A program made the translations under genes and the position numbers. A DNA stretch of 64,000 nt from Paramacrobiotus metropolitanus (lineage: Eukaryota; Tardigrada; Eutardigrada; Parachela; Macrobiotidae), in contig NW_026570232.1 in NCBI RefSeq assembly GCF_019649055.1, positions 186,001-250,000 of the forward strand, read 5' to 3'. Positions 62,030 through 64,000 of this stretch are shown one piece after another (within the stretch, counting starts at the first letter, position 1; every line of letters starts with the position of its first letter). The notes below the pieces were generated by a model. It saw only the letters and a program-made list of their open reading frames with translations, did not search any database and was not told the DNA's origin.

Positions 62030-64000
62030 ATGGATGCTTCTGGCCTCTTATTCCTTATTTTAGATCCCACTTTGGTCGTGCGGGAAGAGGATGATCCACT
62101 ACGGAGTATTCTGTATTACTATCCTCCGACGCCGACGGTAAGACGGTTGATCCGCATTTGTTAAGCGATTAGCATTGTTCATTGTTTTGATTACTCAACT
62201 TTCTTTACTAGTCAGAGCCAGAGATACTAGCTTGTGCTCGGTTTGATGAACTAACTGCACATGTGTAACATTTTTAATTATTCTGGAAATCGTCTTCTGT
62301 ACCTCGTAGACACCGGTGGATGCGCAGTGCGCGTGGAGCAGTCAGCTGATTGGTGTGTTTACGTTTTGGAAACAGTCGTTGAAATCCCAGTTGCGTTACG
62401 TGCGCATTGATGGTTATACGCTGGCATTCGAGGAATACAGTAGTCGTTTCCTCTTTATTTTGGGTTGGAAAATGGATGACGCAATGGCGCAGTCGGTTAT
62501 CGTGACTGCGCTGGAAGAACACCTTCGATTTTTGGTTCGGGCATTCTGTTTTTACGTTGAGATGCCTCGTTCACTTGCCGAAAACGAAGTGAACGTTTAC
62601 AGTATCGTTCTGGAAAGCATTTTAAAAATCTGTAGTCTCCGCTGCAGCGATCTTTCTCTGTTCCGGGATTTTTCCGCAGTGTTTAAGGTAAGCACTATGC
62701 AGTTCAAATACTCGTATAAGTTAGTCCATTATTGGCTCTCGTAATACGGATAATAGTTAGTGACTGTTGACTCTGATAAAATATTAAATTGGCACAGTAG
62801 TTTTGATGCAACATTTTAAGTTGTAGTTATAACTGGCCGCATGATACCTCATGGCTAACTAGGTTTTCGTCTGATTTTTTGAAAGGATGTAGCAGATTAT
62901 CTGATATTACTTTAATGTATTATAATATAATAGCATATCAGATTATGGCTAGTATACGTGGAGACATAGCATTTTGTGTTAATGCCGGTTTCTCCGTCGT
63001 TGCTTTCGGTGCTGCTGGAAAGGTACATTTTTTTCTGTTGTAGGAAGCTTCACATATTAAAATGACGGGCCAATTGTGCCTCAACAAATGCCACTCCGGA
63101 CAAGGCCTGCACTCGGCAAAAATTCTGGCAGCGCTTTTAATTTACCGAGCGGATGTAATTGCTAAAGAAATCCCAGAGTTTTTGCCTGGATATAATTTGC
63201 TTATGTTGGTGGGAGCATTAATGGATGATTCAGCCTCTCGCCTCCCTGGTTCAGGTTATTTTGAAAATGTTATTTGTTAATCTGTATCAGCTTGATTTCA
63301 GAAAGTGTTTGCCTGTTTTTTAGAAGTGCATTTTCTTTTCTCAGATCTTAGCGTGGATGCAAATGGGATTTATCTGCAGTGTAGTGTATTTTCCGTCAAC
63401 ATGCCTGTTGAACAGTATGAAATGTTCGTCCTGGATTATAATCTACGTAGAGCGGTGAGATCCATTAAAAGCCACCAAAATGCCAAAACGGAAGCTCCTT
63501 TAAATCATGCGAACAAGTACGATGTTCAACGGGAATTGCGAGATTTAGGAGGAAAATATGGAGGTGACCGAATCCGATTGTCCTTACTCGTGCTCAGGCT
63601 GTACGACACGAAACTGGTGTTGCTGGTCGAAGACGCTGAAAATCATAGCCACAATGCATTTGTGACCTACGTGGTAAGATTTCTTTGACCTTTTCTTAGC
63701 TTTTGAAATTTGTAAATCACCGTGTGCTCTTGTTGTGCAGTATGCCAAGCGCGTTCTCTAATATAATTTTCATGGTCAGTTGTCCACTTTAATATAATGG
63801 ATTTATTTTTATTTGTTGATCATTGAGCAATAAGGATAGCAGACGTTGGTTTTCCGCATTGATTTACGGTACTTCGTTTTCTACGCATAGCTGCAGAAAA
63901 CGTTGCCTTTTCTGGAAATCCTAAATGCCGCTGCAGTTGACTATCTCTTTTCCCAGTCCGAAAGGGTTACGAGAGATATGCGCGCGAAAAACTTGCAGGT
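62030..64000 (+). CDS. HPS4: HPS4-like (BLOC-3/longin family) protein, 5' part
   Basis: Exons 62030-62137, 62310-62687, 63044-63254, 63345-63673 and 63897 to beyond the right edge join in frame from MDASGLLFLILDP. The start FLILDPTLVVREEDDPLRSI then LYYYPPTP matches the longin-like N-terminus of HPS4 (compare F-L-D...E-DP...I-YFYP). Later blocks AFEEYSSRFLFILGWKMDD, EEHLRFLVRAFCFYVEMPRS and SAKILAALLIYRADVIAKEI fit the first longin core and the following strand-loop of HPS4. HPS4 with HPS1 forms the BLOC-3 exchange factor for Rab32/38 on lysosome-related organelles. CCZ1, a related longin, is an alternative. An alternative exon at 63741 would end the protein after six residues. The gene is cut by the window end. 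Confidence 0.6.

Overview
This 64 kb window is eukaryotic nuclear DNA. Nearly every recognisable gene is split into short exons by small GT-AG introns, and the proteins are typical of animals. The set (CYFIP, SREBP, HPS4, SLX4, IFT88-, NALF- and THSD1-like) points to a compact-genome invertebrate. The dense packing, divergent proteins and a fungal-type transporter remnant would fit a tardigrade, but that is inference; no rRNA or other marker here fixes the taxon. All functional names come from my reading of translated exons, not from a search.

Left part (1-28.2 kb), mostly ordinary single-copy genes. In order: a degraded small ORF at the edge; a SMYD-like MYND/SET gene (-); WDR55 (+); a full-length CYFIP/Sra-1 gene (-, WAVE complex) with SMIM20/MITRAC7 only about 115 bp upstream on the same strand; a KEN-box-bearing single-exon ORF (+); ATOX1 copper chaperone (-); a divergent COQ3-like methyltransferase (-); a type II membrane glycosyltransferase (+); and a THSD1-like receptor with a TSP1 repeat and one transmembrane segment (-). 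Two copies of a small inverted-repeat element and one larger foldback element sit between or inside these genes.

Middle part (28.2-50.5 kb), a plastic accessory region. A block of about 2.7 kb occurs twice in direct orientation (about 31.3-34.0 kb and 47.9-50.5 kb). Each copy carries the 5' half of the same unrecognised minus-strand gene plus the intergenic DNA up to the start codon of a plus-strand gene. The two copies are joined to different partners on both sides. On the left the minus gene is a soluble 511-aa protein and the plus gene is a truncated eIF5 C-terminal (W2) paralogue ending in a membrane anchor. On the right the minus gene is fused to a three-TM, cysteine-rich membrane module (559 aa) and the plus gene is SREBP. 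Between the blocks lie broken genes (IFT88-like, NALF/FAM155-like, a fungal-type MFS transporter, a TTI1-like fragment), two decayed non-LTR retrotransposon 3' ends, a TIR transposon, an inverted copy of the membrane module, and several long near-perfect palindromes.

Right part (50.5-64 kb), ordinary again: SREBP (+), an SLX4 nuclease scaffold (-) whose start codon lies 33 bp after the stop of a small membrane-protein gene on the same strand, and the 5' part of an HPS4-like gene (+) running off the right edge.
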